From Flaccisagitta enflata (Eukaryota; Chaetognatha; Sagittoidea; Aphragmophora), in the NCBI GenBank assembly GCA_965153355.1, contig OZ231127.1:36642001-36706000 (forward strand): a stretch of DNA of 64,000 nt, written 5' to 3'. Position 1 is the first letter of the stretch. Every line of letters begins with the position of its first letter. The notes beneath the pieces are model-generated. The model made no database searches. It was not told the DNA's origin and saw only the letters and a list, made by a program, of their open reading frames with translations. The position numbers and the translations under genes are program-made. Shown here one piece after another: positions 21,500-33,996 of the stretch.

Positions 21500-22580
21500 T
21501 TTCACGGATTCAGTCATTCATAAGGTCATCTTTAAACGCCTCTTAGTGATTTTTAGGTCTCTCAAATCAATTTAGAACGCCGAAATACTGAGATCTAAGA
21601 ATTGCTGCCACTGCCCAACCACATAGCACTTCACAAACTTCTCTACCACCGGCAAAACTGCGACTCGTTGCTTGTGTATGAAGTCAGAGAAAGCAACTTG
21701 TATAAGCTTTGACACTCAAACTGAAACGGTCTACTCAAAATACTTCTGGTTAACACACTGAATGCATATTTAGTATGATAAACGTTAAACTTAAGAAGTT
21801 CAGTAGAATGTCTAGAGCCTCATCCACGATGCTCATTACTCAATAAAGGCAATTGGTTTATTTTTCAGATTCTTGACATAATCGGTGAATCATCGCCACT
21901 TTTGAGCTTTTTCTATCATGTTATTTTCTTTCGAACTATCCATTTTAATGAGTGAACTTCAAAAAGTATCTTCACGCTAAGAGCGTTGAACTGAGGGAGC
22001 AATATTATCATCGGGATTAGGAATTCATTCTTCAAACGGATCTTGTGAAAAACCTCGACGCCTCGAGAGATATCATGTTTTAAAATGATATAACTTCCTT
22101 TCGGATAATCCAACTCAGATCAAGTAGCCCCGACGACGCGTAATAAATATTATTTCTCCAAATTTGAAGCGTTCTCGCTTCCCCCAATTTCAATCCAGAC
22201 TTGTTATTGGGAAAATGTATTTGGTCAAAAAACCAAGTCTTTGCAACTCGACTTCCCTCTAAACGACTTGAAAGAAAGAAAGAAAAATCTAACCGAATAG
22301 AAAGAAAAAGAAATCTAAACACTTCAGTTAACCCGAAGCATAAATGGCCAATATTAGTTCATTACGAGGGAACTGGCTTGCAGAAAATACAGGCAGAACA
22401 GATTCATTTTTGAATGGTTCATAGATTGAATAAAATATTCTTCAATAATCAATGGGAAAAGCTATGTGATGCTGTAGCTTTTTTGGTCATTTGAACGTCA
22501 AAGAACAGTAGTCGCAATAGCGTTAGATGGACAGCGGTACCCGTTGCCCCTATGTGAGTGTATGCAGATATATGATGGTG
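21500..22580. other. Stretch without recognised gene
   Basis: AT-rich DNA with only short frames on both strands. Nothing shows splice-compatible coding structure or a family motif. Confidence 0.4.
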
Positions 22581-22582
22581 AG

Positions 22583-22893
22583 AGGGGCAGCGGCCTGAAA
22601 AGGGCATATCGGACCTATGCTGTTCTAGTAAGTGTGTGATTTGAACCTTTTGGCTAGGATATGGGTGTCATAATTTGAGTCTTTAGTCTAGGATTTTAAC
22701 CTTGAGAACTGGGGTACAAGCCAAGAAGCTGGGATCTGGGCCTCTAGCCTGGGATTTGGGCTTTGAGGCTGGGATATGAGCCTTGATGCTGAAATAAAGG
22801 CTTCAATGTAGGGGGGACGTAGAGAGAGATGGAAAATTTTCTGCAATTGTAAAAACATAGATCATTGGCCCCTTCAGGGCTGCTACCCAAAAA
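22583..22893. mobile_element. GGCC-TIR element, diverged copy
   Basis: The left end is GGGGCAGCGGCCTGAAAAGGG followed by GACCTATGC; the right end is CATAGATCATTGGCCCCTTC, then AGGGCTGCTACCCAAAAA. The interior holds degenerate TGGGATTTGGGCCTTGAGGC units, as in 1334-1800. There is no protein-coding capacity. Confidence 0.55.
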
Positions 22894-23171
22894 CGGATAA
22901 AATGACCAAGATGTTGCGCCTGGCGTTCAATATCAGACCTAAGGGCTAAAGCAAAAGGCGTAAGCCGTAAAGAAAAATTATCAATTTACTGATTGCATTT
23001 TTCTAAACTGACCATGGATTATAGTACATGCAGTTACATTATGTCAAAATTCAATCCACCCAATAACCAGTAACTATAATCATTATCGATCGATTTGATT
23101 CGTAACTTGTGATCACTCTAGAAACGTTCCTGAAAGTATTTGCCGCTGAAGAAGGAATTAGGCCCAATCAA

Positions 23172-23357
23172 AACAAGGCCGGATACACGGCTACCCTAGT
23201 CGCGTGCGGGTGGGCAGGAGCAGTGCTGGAGAAAGCCAGAGCATTTGGGCAGGAGCAGTAGGCTCATAAAGCTCAAAAACGCCGAAAAAGTAAAAAAGGG
23301 GACCGACCGACGGACCGACATAGCGGGGTGTAGAGTCGCGTAGCACGCGACTAAAAA
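23172..23357 (+). repeat. Hairpin-tag repeat, AGTCGCG type, well preserved
   Basis: It starts AACAAGGCCGGATACACGG. The tag AGTCGCGTGC (23198-23207) precedes GGGTGGGCAGGAGCAG; a GACCGACCGACGG core leads to the hairpin AGTCGCG-TAGCA-CGCGACT (23334-23352) and AAAAA. The tag is the exact reverse complement of GCACGCGACT (half-loop plus outer arm). This is the best short reference copy in the window. Confidence 0.85.
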
Positions 23358-23423
23358 CTTGGAAAGAGGGGGAAAAGAAAATCGGGAATCCGTTGCTCGT
23401 GAATGATCAAATACATTTTCCAG

Positions 23424-23859
23424 GACTACGAGCAAAACATGAAAAAAATTTTCCCCCTCATCCGCTTATTTTCAAAACAGTGCAGCATACAGTGGAGGTT
23501 GATCGATCGCGCGTTACTACAATCCTGGATTTTCAGAACGTGATACCAGATTTCCGCAAACAACACCACGCATCAGTGACTCACGTAGCCGCTTCGAAAA
23601 ATTGGTTGGTAGATTAACTTATTATCTTCGAGCAACAAAAACTAGCAAAGAAGCATTGCGTCTTTTCATTTTTTTCATTCTTTATTTTTTTACTCCAAAA
23701 CCGCTGAAGTTGAAAGGCGGCGCACTGCGGAAACTCAAGGAGGAGGGTGAGACCTCTTTGAGGTTCTTTGCGTTTCCAGGTCCGATCAATATTCATGAGT
23801 TCCTGGCGTTTGCCAAAATTCGAGGAAAATATCTAAATGTTTTATGCGATTACGCCTAA
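23424..23859 (+). CDS. Possible 3' exons of an unrecognised gene
   Basis: Three segments join in phase. 23537-23608 (after TTTTCAG, ending TTG|GTAGAT) encodes NVIPDFRKQHHASVTHV and onward. 23710-23746 ends at the donor GTGAGA and gives LKGGALRKLKEE. 23780-23859, after TTTCCAG, ends at TAA and gives PINIHEFLAFAKIRGKYLN and onward. An upstream open segment begins at 23424 after TTTTCCAG (DYEQNMKKIFPLIRLF), but its junction phase does not fit. I recognise no family. An alternative reading in another frame is also partly open, so this is tentative. Confidence 0.3.
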
Positions 23860-24244
23860 AGTAATTTTGTGATCGCTGTACAACTTACCCAGGATTTGTC
23901 CAAGGGTTGGATGGTTCTTCATGCAAAATTTCAGTAAATTTTGTAAAATACTTTTAGAGCTGCGCTTTTTTGAAATATTTGGGTAGGTTGGCTGGTTTGG
24001 GTGGTTGTACTTACTGATATTTTTTGAAACTTCACACATCAGTAGACAAGGTCATATGAGGTTACCACACAAATAATAAAGTCAATCGGTTGATTCGTTC
24101 AGGAGATATGAGCTCGCAATGTTTGGGATAAAAAAGTCACGATGGATTCCGCCACTTCGGAAAATTCCTCTGGACTGGCGAAGTCGAGCAAAGATTTATA
24201 TCTATAATTGCTCCTTAAGAACTTGAAAGCTTTTATTTCATGAA

Positions 24245-24335
24245 ACAAGCAGACTGGTGGCTTAGCTTACTGGTTAAGTTGCTGAACTTTGGATACCAAA
24301 TTCACGGGTTCGCTTCCAGGCTGATCCCCATTTTT
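24245..24335 (+). repeat. tRNA-derived SINE-like fragment
   Basis: TGGCTTAGCTTACTGGTTAA resembles an internal pol III A box, and GGGTTCGCTTCC resembles a B box (GGTTCGANTCC), spaced about 45 nt apart as in tRNAs. The acceptor and T stems do not pair properly, so it is not a functional tRNA gene. Confidence 0.35.
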
Positions 24336-24339
24336 AAAA

Positions 24340-25940
24340 ATCAGAGATTTCAGTGAAAATGGGGAAAAAGGGGTGAAGGGGAGCTACGTGGGACGAAATG
24401 AGTGGCAGCGAGGGTGAGCAAAGGTCAAAGAGCAGTAGAGAAATGAAAATTAAAAGCTTATTTGTCTGAAAACATTTGAATTAAATTCTGAACCCGGCAG
24501 AGGAAAAGTCCAATGGTCTGTCCATAACTCAATCGGTCTTATGGTCGGTACATGTAGTTTAATATTTTTTTTTTCTCGACACTTATTGTGATGATTCTCC
24601 AGAACAAGAGGAAACATTGACTATACCCAAGCTGAAGATATGCATGAGGGTCTTGTGCACCCTCACTAACTTGCTTGTGCGAGCACCTCTTCAGCGTACC
24701 ACTTTGAACATTATACATGAGTCAATCATGAGGAGAAAAATTTAACCAGCTCTCGCCACAACACGGACAAACGAAAAATCTTCTTTAACGACTTAGTGCG
24801 AAACGTATTTTAACTATTCACTTGATCATAAACAGAGAAAACTACGCGACGCCTCTATATGTCAACCTACGACACTGATCGTGCGGGTAGGAGTGGTAGG
24901 ATACGACGAAACGTGACTTCCAGTCACGATTGAACCCAAATGGATTACACGCCTCAATCTGGCGACCTAAAACAGCGAGCGTAATAATGTGGAAAATGTT
25001 CCCTCACTCGATCACCCTGCCAAACTTCAGATATGTTGGTAAATGCTTAACGGATCCCTCTCATCTTTCTAAGAAATAGAAAAATGATTTTTTTGTCTAG
25101 AAAACATGATTTTTTTTGTCACGTTAATTCTTGGTCCTGTCCGGAGGGAGGGGAGTGGATATATGAAGCCTTTGAGAAACCTTAAACGCGAATTTACAGA
25201 ATGAAGGGACCATCATCGTCCATTTCAATATTAACTTAAAATCTTAAAACATCCCGTACATAGAAAGATTGGATTTGTATGTATATGAGTGGAAGCATCT
25301 GTGTGAGATAAAGTTCCTTTTGCAGTTTAGTTGACAAGTATTTTGTAACTAACTATATTTTAACTTTTTGTTGCAAATATACATAATTATGATGGAAGCT
25401 CCAAACAGTTAAATTAGCTCGAGAAATGAATCGCCTAACTTTTTCATCATCCTAATTTATAAGATACGTAACAAAATTTGATTAGCGAATCGAGCGTAAG
25501 GTCGCAATGAGTTCAAATTCATTTTGAATTCAATGATCCTCGGGGACATTTTCTCTCAAAAGAAAAAGAAAACACTTTTCGCTTCCAGAAGAACACTTTT
25601 AAGCAGAGAGAAAATGCTCTCAAAAACCCGTGCGTCGGATATCAGCGGGGATCGTCAACAGCTAATGAGATCAAATGAATAATGAGGGAATTTACACCTA
25701 CTTTCACCAAAAATCACTGGACCCCTACAGTCACCACTTAGCAAAACTTTACAACTTGATTCACATCATCAACGTCGCAATATCTTCCTTGGACAATACG
25801 GCTACGGCTAACGAGTGATATTTTTCCACTTGAAAATTCGCGTTCGCGAACGATGGTCTCACTGGAATCTTAACCACGCCAACGATGATTTTCGACCTAA
25901 TTTGATGAGCGACCTGTTGTCAACCCGCGGACAATCACAC
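24340..25940. other. Stretch without recognised gene, upstream of the GTPase gene
   Basis: AT-rich sequence with short frames only. The repeat word AGCTGAAGATATGCATG occurs at about 24640. The region next to 25948 presumably contains the promoter of the Rab-like gene; no TATA element is convincing. Confidence 0.4.
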
Positions 25941-25947
25941 AACGGAA

Positions 25948-28900
25948 ATGGCACATGATTTCGTCTTCCGATTCGTCCTCCTCGGAGATACGAGAGTTGG
26001 CAAAACTCGGATGATACAAAAATACACTCAGGGCGACGCTCAAATCGCCACCAGATCGATAGCAACCATAAGTCTCGACTTTTACACACAAAGTGTCACC
26101 ACAGTGGATGGATTAACCGTTAAGGTAAAACTATAAGGCCAATAACGACCTAGTAATTTGTAATCCAGGGGCACTCAAATCAATATTCATTCAACACAGC
26201 TGTAGAATTAAACACGTTTTTGTTGCAGTTGCAAATCTGGGATACACCGGGTCTCAAGAGATTGCGGACTTCCGTTCACAGCTCGTACAAAAGTATAGCG
26301 GCTGCACTCCTCGTATACGATTTGACCAACAGAGAATCTTTTGAAAACTTACATGAATGGATACAAGACTTGCGCGAGGAATGCCCAAACGAGGAGATAG
26401 TGCTCATGCTAACTGGTAATCATGCGAAAGGTTGTCATGCCTTTATCAGAAAGAGTTTTGTTTCACGAGAGAATGGTCGAAACCCAAAACATGGTCAGAG
26501 GCAGTAATGCAATAATTGCCCTCAAACCCTAACAAGGACAACACCTATAAATCGCGTGCGAGACTTGCATAATTACTTGATTACAAAACCACATCTCTAA
26601 AATAACCTAAAATGATTTAAAATGACATAAATTGACGGACAAACCGACCGACATACAAAACGGATTATTGAGTCAAGTGCACACAACCAAAGACTTACTC
26701 CGCGATCAATCAGGCAACAAGAAAGATTTGGAATCTCAGAGGAAAATCAGTGACGAGGAAGCCAAACAATTCATGATCGAACAAGATCTGCACGGGTTCG
26801 TGGAGACTTCCGCACTAGAGGGTGACAGCATCGAAGACGTTTTCCATTATCTAGCAACAAAAATTGGCCGAAATCTCAAGAATGGCAGAGTGGTTCCATG
26901 CAGACTAAGTGGAATTTCCGGGTCTTTAATGGAAGGCGAGTATTCTTCAGAATAGGCTTTATCAAAAATTCCCTTCAGTATTTCAGTAAAACCTCTCAAT
27001 TACAGGGTGCAAAGGGATATAATCAAATCCTTCAGGGGTGGAAATTCATCATTGCCATTAAAAGAAACTGGAGTAAAACAGGCTCATACATCCAAATCAA
27101 GCAAATTCCGGGTTTTCATGCCAAAACTATCCACCCCCAGGCTCAACATATCATTTCAAGTTTCTAGCACGTTTCGTTAGGGCTGCACACGGGCCCAGAA
27201 TGACCACCTATCAAGGAGAATTACTCATCTCAACATTCACCACCCCAAACCACCACTCATCACCATCACACTGGCCAAGAATGACCACCTATCAAGGAGA
27301 ATTACTTATCTCAACATTCACCACCCCAAACCACCACTCATCACCATCACACTGGCCCAGAATTATCACCTATCAAGGAGAATTACTTATCTCAACATTC
27401 ACCACCCCTCCCACTCATCACCATCACACTGGCCCAGAATGACCACCTATCAAGGAGAATTACTTATCTCAACATTCACCATCCCAAACCACCACTCATC
27501 ACCATCACACTGGCCCAGAATGACCACCTATCAAGGAGAATTACTTATCTCAACATTCACCACCCCAAACCACCACTCATCACCATCACACCGGCTGTGG
27601 GTCGGGGTGGGTACCAAAACCTGTCATATCATTCCTAAATATTGCCGATCTTACATTCCGATATTTTGCTCACCCTATTATGCCTAATTCAGGCACAGAA
27701 ATACAGTAGATGTACCCTGCTTTTTTTTTCACAACAGCCCTACAAAATGATGAAGGAAAACATTTCCATGACATGCTCATAAATTGCTCATATACAGGCT
27801 CTCCACGAATGCGGACAGCGTCTCAATTATCACTGACGTCACTACTCGAAATGGATGCGGCTTCCTCAACCCCCGACAATCGATCTTTCCGTCAAAACTG
27901 GACACCGGCGACTTTCTCTCGTTTTGGCTCTTCCGGCGTAGGGGCCAAAAGAAAAACTGCCATTGCCAACCAAAGTCCAAACTCGTCAACTATTTCAGAA
28001 AAGCTGACATTCTCGGTCAAGTCAGGAATGAGGAAAGCGGGTTCTTTATCGAGTATTATGGACAAATTCAAGAGGGGCGGTGAATCATCGAAGAGGATGA
28101 CTAGACCGTCATTGTCTCAAGTAGAGTTCACATTGAAAACTGATGAGAGCATTTTCATCGGAGACGACGCAACGGCGGAAACCTCAGCTATCGATCAGTC
28201 AATCCTACTCGAAAATTGCAATCCCGACCCAGATCACCAACAGCGGCGAAAAGCTTCTCCTTCATTGTTGAGCATAACAGAAATGAAGGAGTCGACGAAT
28301 CTCGCATCGAGCGACGACCAATCCTTGCGCAAGCCGAGACGAAAGCTGTTCTCGGGGAAAATGCCAAGCTTAAAAAAAATCTCGCTAAAGAAGAGCAAAA
28401 AAGGCGAAAAAGAACGAGCATCCATCTTCTATGACACGAACCAGGAGGACATTGTCGAGAAAGAAATGATCGAAAGCCAAGACAACGCCTCGAGCATCTT
28501 TGAATACGCAGACGAAACGAGTTCCAACATGACAATGTGCGCCGAGATAATACACAGGTATTGACTAGGTGTTAGCTATTTAACTTCCAAATCCTTGTTA
28601 GCCAACTAGACAGACCGACTGACCAAAAACTAACCGGGTGCAGACGGCCTAGTCGCGTCTATCGTAGCCATAATACCAGTAATGGCAGCTGTCGCCCTAA
28701 GGAAAAAAGTTGTGAACATTAATCATTTTTCACAAATCTTTTGTCCTCAGTCACTGCAAATCTTTTTATTTGTTAGATTGAATCAAGAGCAATTGTTTAT
28801 ATTGGTTGCACTCAAAATCCGAGAAAAATAGGACCTAGCCAAATGAACTAGGTGAGCTGAGATTTGAGCCTCAAAAGGGAGGGGATAGACAGACATAGGA

Positions 28901-31900
28901 GTAGGAGAAGAAGGAAGAGAAAAATCCCCATATATGTGAAAGCACAGGTCATCACCGAAAAGCACAAACCATCACTAAAAATCAGAGAAAAATCGGACCG
29001 GGCCAAATGAGCTAGATGAGCTAAAATATTCAAAATCATTCAACCAAACAACCAGCTATGCTTACTGACATGCTTTCTTGTATTTGCATGCTTAATTCAA
29101 AACATTTACTTATTTATGTTTTGAAATCAGAAAAAAAGAGCAAGCTAAATGAGCTAGAATACTTAAAAACCCTATCACAAATGAGCAGCTTTGCTCACTG
29201 ACATACTTTCTTGTATTTGCTAGCTTAAACCTCTACCAGTAATGATGGCTATCGCCGTGAGGAAAAAAGTCATAAACATTGGTCACTTTTCACCATGCAC
29301 CACCCAGTTACTGCAAATTTTTTATTTGTTAGAATAAATCAAGAGCAATTATATGCATTGAATGTACTGAAAATCAGAGAAAAATAGGACTGTGCCAAAT
29401 GAGCTTAATGAGCTAAAATACTCAGATGACCAGTCATGCTTACTGACATGTTCTTGTATTTGCATGCTCTGACATGTATGTCGTGGTGCAGAACAGCGCC
29501 AAATTTGACAAATCGTTTTGTACCGTGATAGAATACGCTGCTATGCAGCGGAAATGTGGCAAAAACTAAAGTGTTATGCATGCTTTATACTCCCTAAATT
29601 AATTAAAAACCGGTTAACTGACCAATGGTATTGATCTCGCATCGGTAAAGTCGCAGCATACTCAGTGAAACAACAGAATTCTTAGAAAAAAATTGCACGG
29701 AAAACTTTAAATGTTGCCATGTAAAAAACCAAATCTGTCTCAGAATGCAAAATTTTGCATTTCTAAACACATGGCCTGTTTCTTAAAATGTTTTGACTGA
29801 TGCCATGCTTTTCAAAATGCAAAATTTTGAATTCAGAGACAGATTCGGTTTTTTACGCGAGACATGTCAATGCACAAAAATCAATTGTTAAAAATCCATC
29901 AATTTCGCATGCTTTTTTTCTCACATTTCCTAAGCATATGGTACAGAAAAACGTTTTTTCTATGCAAAAAATTGATGATTACCAACCACAAATCCTTTAT
30001 CTACATAAAAATTCTTTGAATAGATAAGATAAAAAATATCATATAAATCGTTGTGACTTGTCAAATTGCGTACTCGTTTGCACTGTGACGTATCAAAACA
30101 TTCATTTATCCCATTTAAAATTCAAAAAAAAAAAAGCTAAATGAGCTAAGTGAACTAGAATACTGAAAAATACCGTCACAGTTAAACAGCTATACTCACT
30201 GACATGCTTTTTGTATTTGCATGCTCAGATAAGTATCAAAACATTTATTCATTTTTCCGATTTAAAATCAGAAAAAAAATTGAGCTAAATGAACTAGATT
30301 ACTCAAAAGCACCCTCAACAATGAGCAGCTACACTCAGGAATATGTTTTCTTGTATTTTCATGCTCAAACAATCATCAATACACTTCTTTATTGATCCTA
30401 CACAAAATTGTAAAAAATATAAAAATTTAATTTGAATTTTACGTAAAAAAAGATTAAAAAATTCATAACTCGAAAAATATTTGTCGTAAAGAATTCTGCT
30501 CTGGCCCAAATGAAAGAGTTATCAAAATGAAAGAGTTATCAAATTTAATCATCTTATCAATTTCATTGGAGGCCCCAATCGCCTTAATGAGTTCCTAAAC
30601 TTTCTTAAAAGAAAATGAAAACCATGTTTCTCTTGAATATGTAAAAAAGTTGAAGAATGACTTCGACTTTTTTCCTGGTTAATATAATTCCTCATTGCAT
30701 TTGAAATCAGAAAAAAAAGGCTGAGCTAAGTGAGATAAATAAGTTAAATGCTCAAAATCACCCTCACAGATGAGCAGCTATGCTCATAAACATGTTTTCT
30801 TGTATATCCGCATGCTCAAACAAACTTAAATCACTCCTTTATTGACCCTACACAAAATAAAAGAAAATTGAAAAAAATTCAATTTGAATTTTTCATAAAT
30901 AAATCTTTTAAAAAGTCATAACGCGAAAAATAATTATCGTAGAGCATTCTGCTTGGCATCAAATGAAAGAGAATTATCCAATTTACTTACCCTATCAATT
31001 TCATTGGAAAGCTCATTTGCTCGGTTGAAACTTCCGCATAAGGAAATGAAAATTATGTTTCTCTCGAATATGTCAAAAAGTTGAAGACTGACTTCAACTT
31101 TTTTCCTGATAAGCGTTGCTTCCCCACTGAGACGAAGTATGGAAAACTCAAATTCATATACCTCATGCTATACTACTAAGCTCAAAAGCTCAAAACCAGG
31201 TCATTTTAATACATCCAGAAAGGAGCAACGAACAAGCATGATAGAAGACAAAACTACATTCCCCATTGAAGAGTTCCCACGAAGGTCCATCTCGCTGGTT
31301 GAATTCAGCACAGAGAACCGAGACTTGGCTAAAGGTGAGGCCGCTTTTGCAAACATGCCAATATCACCCGGACAAAACGGCGATGAGGCCGTTGCATCTT
31401 TCAGCATTCAGTCAGAAAAAGAATCGGAAAGCGACGAAACACATGCGCGAAGAATGACGATGACAACATACGACGAACATACATCCGAGATGATGGCAGC
31501 GGTCAGCGACCAAGAGAGCGAGCTGGAAACGCACTTCCTTCAGACCTCTTCATCAGGGGAAGAATCCTCTTATGTGCCAGAATCACCGGATAGGTGTGAG
31601 TCTATCGCGACTGAAGAAATTTCGTTGGATGGACATGATGACCACAGAGATCCAGAGGACAACGACCAAGACTCGACAGAATTGATCACGGAAGATGAGT
31701 CATGTGAAGGATGTAATGACCAACAGGATTTCGAACAGGACGCTGGCCAGTCCCACGAATCCGATCACGAGCATCAATTTCACGCAGATCCACACCAAGA
31801 CATCGAGCTTATTGAGGCCGTCAAAAAGGCCCTACACGAACACTCGGATTTAACTCGGACAAAAATAAGATCGGCAGAAAATGGAGACTCACAGCCGCCG

Positions 31901-32296
31901 TCGAATCAAAGTCGTAAAGGCAGCGGAGACAGTGGAGATACGAGTGGACAGGACGGAAAACTGCCATCGATCCAACCAGGACAAAATTACCTAAATGATC
32001 TACCGGAGCCAATCACCATAGCCGATCCAGAGGCCGTCAAACCACCGTCGTCAGATGCCCCTCCTTTGACCATGCTGATACCAAAGGAGGGCGAAGATGA
32101 CGGAAGGAATTCACCTTCCGCGGCGCCCGACATAAGCCAGACAACAACCGACAATGAAGAGGATGATACCTGCCTATCCGATAGAAGCGACGCTAGTCCA
32201 GAAGAAAAGAGCGATTCGAAACCAGAGGTCCACGAACTTAAAAATACATCCATATTATCAGCTACATCAGGTGAGGTGGTCGTGAAATCGCACTAG
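25948..32296 (+). CDS. Rab39-like small GTPase with long acidic C-terminal tail
   Basis: Exons: 25948-26124, 26229-26415, 26714 to about 26908, 27798-28557 (or from 27738) and 31114-32296. The first two junctions are certain; the exon 3 donor and the exon 4 and 5 acceptors are chosen by phase. The GTPase motifs are P-loop GDTRVGKT (13-20), WDTPG (63-67), NKKD (123-126) and ETSA (152-155), with Rab39-style text around them (LLVYDLTNRESFENLHEWI). Rab proteins switch membrane traffic when GTP is bound. Here the residue after DTPG is Leu instead of the catalytic Gln, a change that locks other Rab/Ras proteins in the GTP state. The tail of roughly 650 residues is Ser-rich, then Asp/Glu-rich, and ends VVVKSH with no prenylated Cys. 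AATAAA follows at 32347. Total length is about 833 residues. Confidence 0.75.
27200..27600 (+). repeat. 81-bp minisatellite in a GTPase-gene intron
   Basis: Five units start at 27200, 27281, 27362, 27439 and 27520 (ATGACCACCTATCAAGGAG). The 81-bp period equals 27 codons and gives repeated MTTYQGELL frames, but unit 3 lacks 4 bp, which breaks the frame. I regard it as intronic, not coding. Confidence 0.85.
28800..30820 (+). repeat. Dispersed short repeats in the last GTPase-gene intron
   Basis: A unit of about 110-130 bp recurs at roughly 28810, 28980, 29130, 29370, 30120, 30265 and 30705. It runs from AATCAGAGAAAAAT through GCTAAATGAGCTA and CTCACTGACATGC to TTCTTGTATTTGCATGCTC. The spacing is irregular (130-600 bp), so it is not a clean tandem array. 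A second long unit (CACTCCTTTATTGACCCTAC) appears at about 30380 and 30830. No coding capacity is seen. Confidence 0.7.
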
Positions 32297-32346
32297 TATT
32301 TTATAATCAATCTAAACATCTTTACCTCATTTAGTTTCGACTAAAA

Positions 32347-32352
32347 AATAAA
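32347..32352 (+). promoter_or_regulatory. Polyadenylation signal AATAAA of the GTPase gene
   Basis: A canonical hexamer about 50 nt after the stop codon of the acidic tail exon, which supports this as the last exon. Confidence 0.6.
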
Positions 32353-32789
32353 TGACACTATAAAGAATTATACATCATCAACTGCCATCACTTAATACAG
32401 AAGCGCGTCCAATCCCATCGGTGGTCAGGCCAATTGCGAGCTACTCGCTATCATATTCGCCAAATACGAGATACAATTCCCATTTCATCAACCGCGACAA
32501 GTACAAAAGGTAGGAAATACTCTAGTATAGAAGGTAAGAAATACTTAACAATAGAACAATGAGTGTAACATGAGCAGGACCGTAGGGTCGCTATCCAATA
32601 TGTCATGATTGCACTTTGTCTGCACTCAATTCTAGTGACAGTTCGATAGGAGCAAAGACAACCTAGACTGGAGGATAAATTAAGTATTTAATTTTTTTTT
32701 ATTAAAAAAAAAAATTAAAATCTATACTAATCAAATGTTGATTTATTGAGAGAATAAATTTGTTTTTTTCTTAAACTTAAACTTGCGAC

Positions 32790-33016
32790 TTTTTAGTTGC
32801 AGACACGCAACTTTATAAGTGGCTTTGTCTGTTCGTCTGTTGATCCATCCGTCCGTCGGTCTGTCCATCGTAGTGATCGAGTTAAAAAATGGGATAATGA
32901 GCGTTTTCGATATTTTTGTGTATGTTTGAGTGTTTAGGATGGGTTGGGGTATGGATGGGGGTTGGATGCCCCTGCCCACCTGTCCGCAACAATATTGTAA
33001 CCCCGCATCACTTGTT
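32790..33016 (-). repeat. Hairpin-tag repeat, AGTTGC type, second subfamily
   Basis: In plus-strand reading: TTTTT, hairpin AGTTGC-AGACAC-GCAACT (32795-32812), TTTATAAGTGGC, GTCCGTCGGTC units, the tag GTCCGCAAC (32982-32990), then AATATTGTAACCCCGCATC and the ACTTGTT end. The tag matches arm plus loop with one mismatch. Confidence 0.75.
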
Positions 33017-33175
33017 AGGACTTTATTTTACAATGTTTTATCAGATAGAGCAAAAATTTTTTTATAGTTTTGAAAGAAATCAGCTCAATTTGACTATTTT
33101 ACAGGTTTTACAGCTATTTCTTGTAGAGAATAATTATGTAAATTAATTAACTTTATAAAAATGATTTGATTATTT

Positions 33176-33372
33176 AGTCGTGTGTTATGTGATAACACCC
33201 TGTTTGTTTGTCAGTTGATCGGTTAGTCAGTAAGTCAGTTGGTTAGTCACATTTTTTTTCAATGATTTGTATTATTTGACCTTACTGCTCCTGCCTAAAT
33301 GGTCTGGTAACCTCAAATAAAGCCCCTGCCCATTCGCACGCAACTAAAGTAGCCTTGTATCCGGCCTTGTTT
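33176..33372 (-). repeat. Hairpin-tag repeat, diverged hairpin
   Basis: In plus-strand reading TAGTCGTG is followed by GTGTTAT-GTG-ATAACAC, a perfect 7-bp stem unlike other copies, then a TTTGTCAGTTGATCGG core, CCCCTGCCCATTCGCACGC and GTATCCGGCCTTGTT. The tag no longer matches the hairpin. Confidence 0.55.
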
Positions 33373-33751
33373 ACTTTCAAATTTTTTTGATGAAAAATTA
33401 AGTCCTGATTAAGTAAAGTCACAAATTGAAATTTGAGAGAAGCAAATATATTCATTCAATGGAGCAATTTTTGATTATTATAAATTTCAATTTTTTTTTT
33501 AAATTAAATAAAATCAAGAAACTTAAAATCGATCCTCCGGTCTAGGTCTCTTTGCTCCTATCGTACTGTATCATTCACAATTTCCGAAAACCTTTTCAAT
33601 TTATACGATACCTTTCATTTTAGTTACCTTAACGTTTACAATCGGTACAATCACTATCCCTCAAGCTACTCATACTTAAGGTACGTGCTTGCAAGCTCGA
33701 CATTCAATTCGGTTGATCAAACAAGCGCGCGTTGATAATTTTGATTTCGAC

Positions 33752-33996
33752 ATGAAATATTTTTTGGCATTCGCGGTGGCATAATTCCCTCACCGCCGCA
33801 TAGAAAATTTTAAAAATCAAAAACGTTGCTATTTCAGTACCTCGAGGCCTGCGGCATCCTCGACGCCTTATTGCTTCGCGGCTACTCCAACACCTCAGCT
33901 CTTCCTGGCGTCAAGAAGTACGTCGGTTGGGTCCAGTTACCTCTCTTCACCGACTGCAGCCTTCATTTCTGGCTTTCAAAAAGCGGTAGGCTCTGA
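33752..33996 (+). CDS. Possible small secreted-protein gene fragment
   Basis: ATG at 33752 encodes MKYFLAFA, a signal-peptide-like start, followed by a donor GTGGCA at 33776. A 62-nt intron ends in GCTATTTCAG. The second exon (33838-33985, or to the TGA at 33996) is open with GC-rich third positions unlike its AT-rich surroundings and encodes YLEACGILDALLLRGY and KKYVGWVQLPLF. A GGTAGG at 33985 could be a further donor. I recognise no family. A later open segment after CATCAG (34399-34515, YLYMQKRYSLELKDE...) may be a terminal exon of the same or another gene, but its phase does not fit simply. Confidence 0.35.

Noticed and set aside
24245-24335. A functional tRNA gene
   Set aside because: A and B box-like words are present, but acceptor and T stems do not pair; more likely a SINE fragment.
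27200-27687. Tandem 27-residue protein repeats starting MTTYQGELL
   Set aside because: The frame breaks at a 4-bp deletion in the third unit, and the region lies between GTPase exons that join without it.
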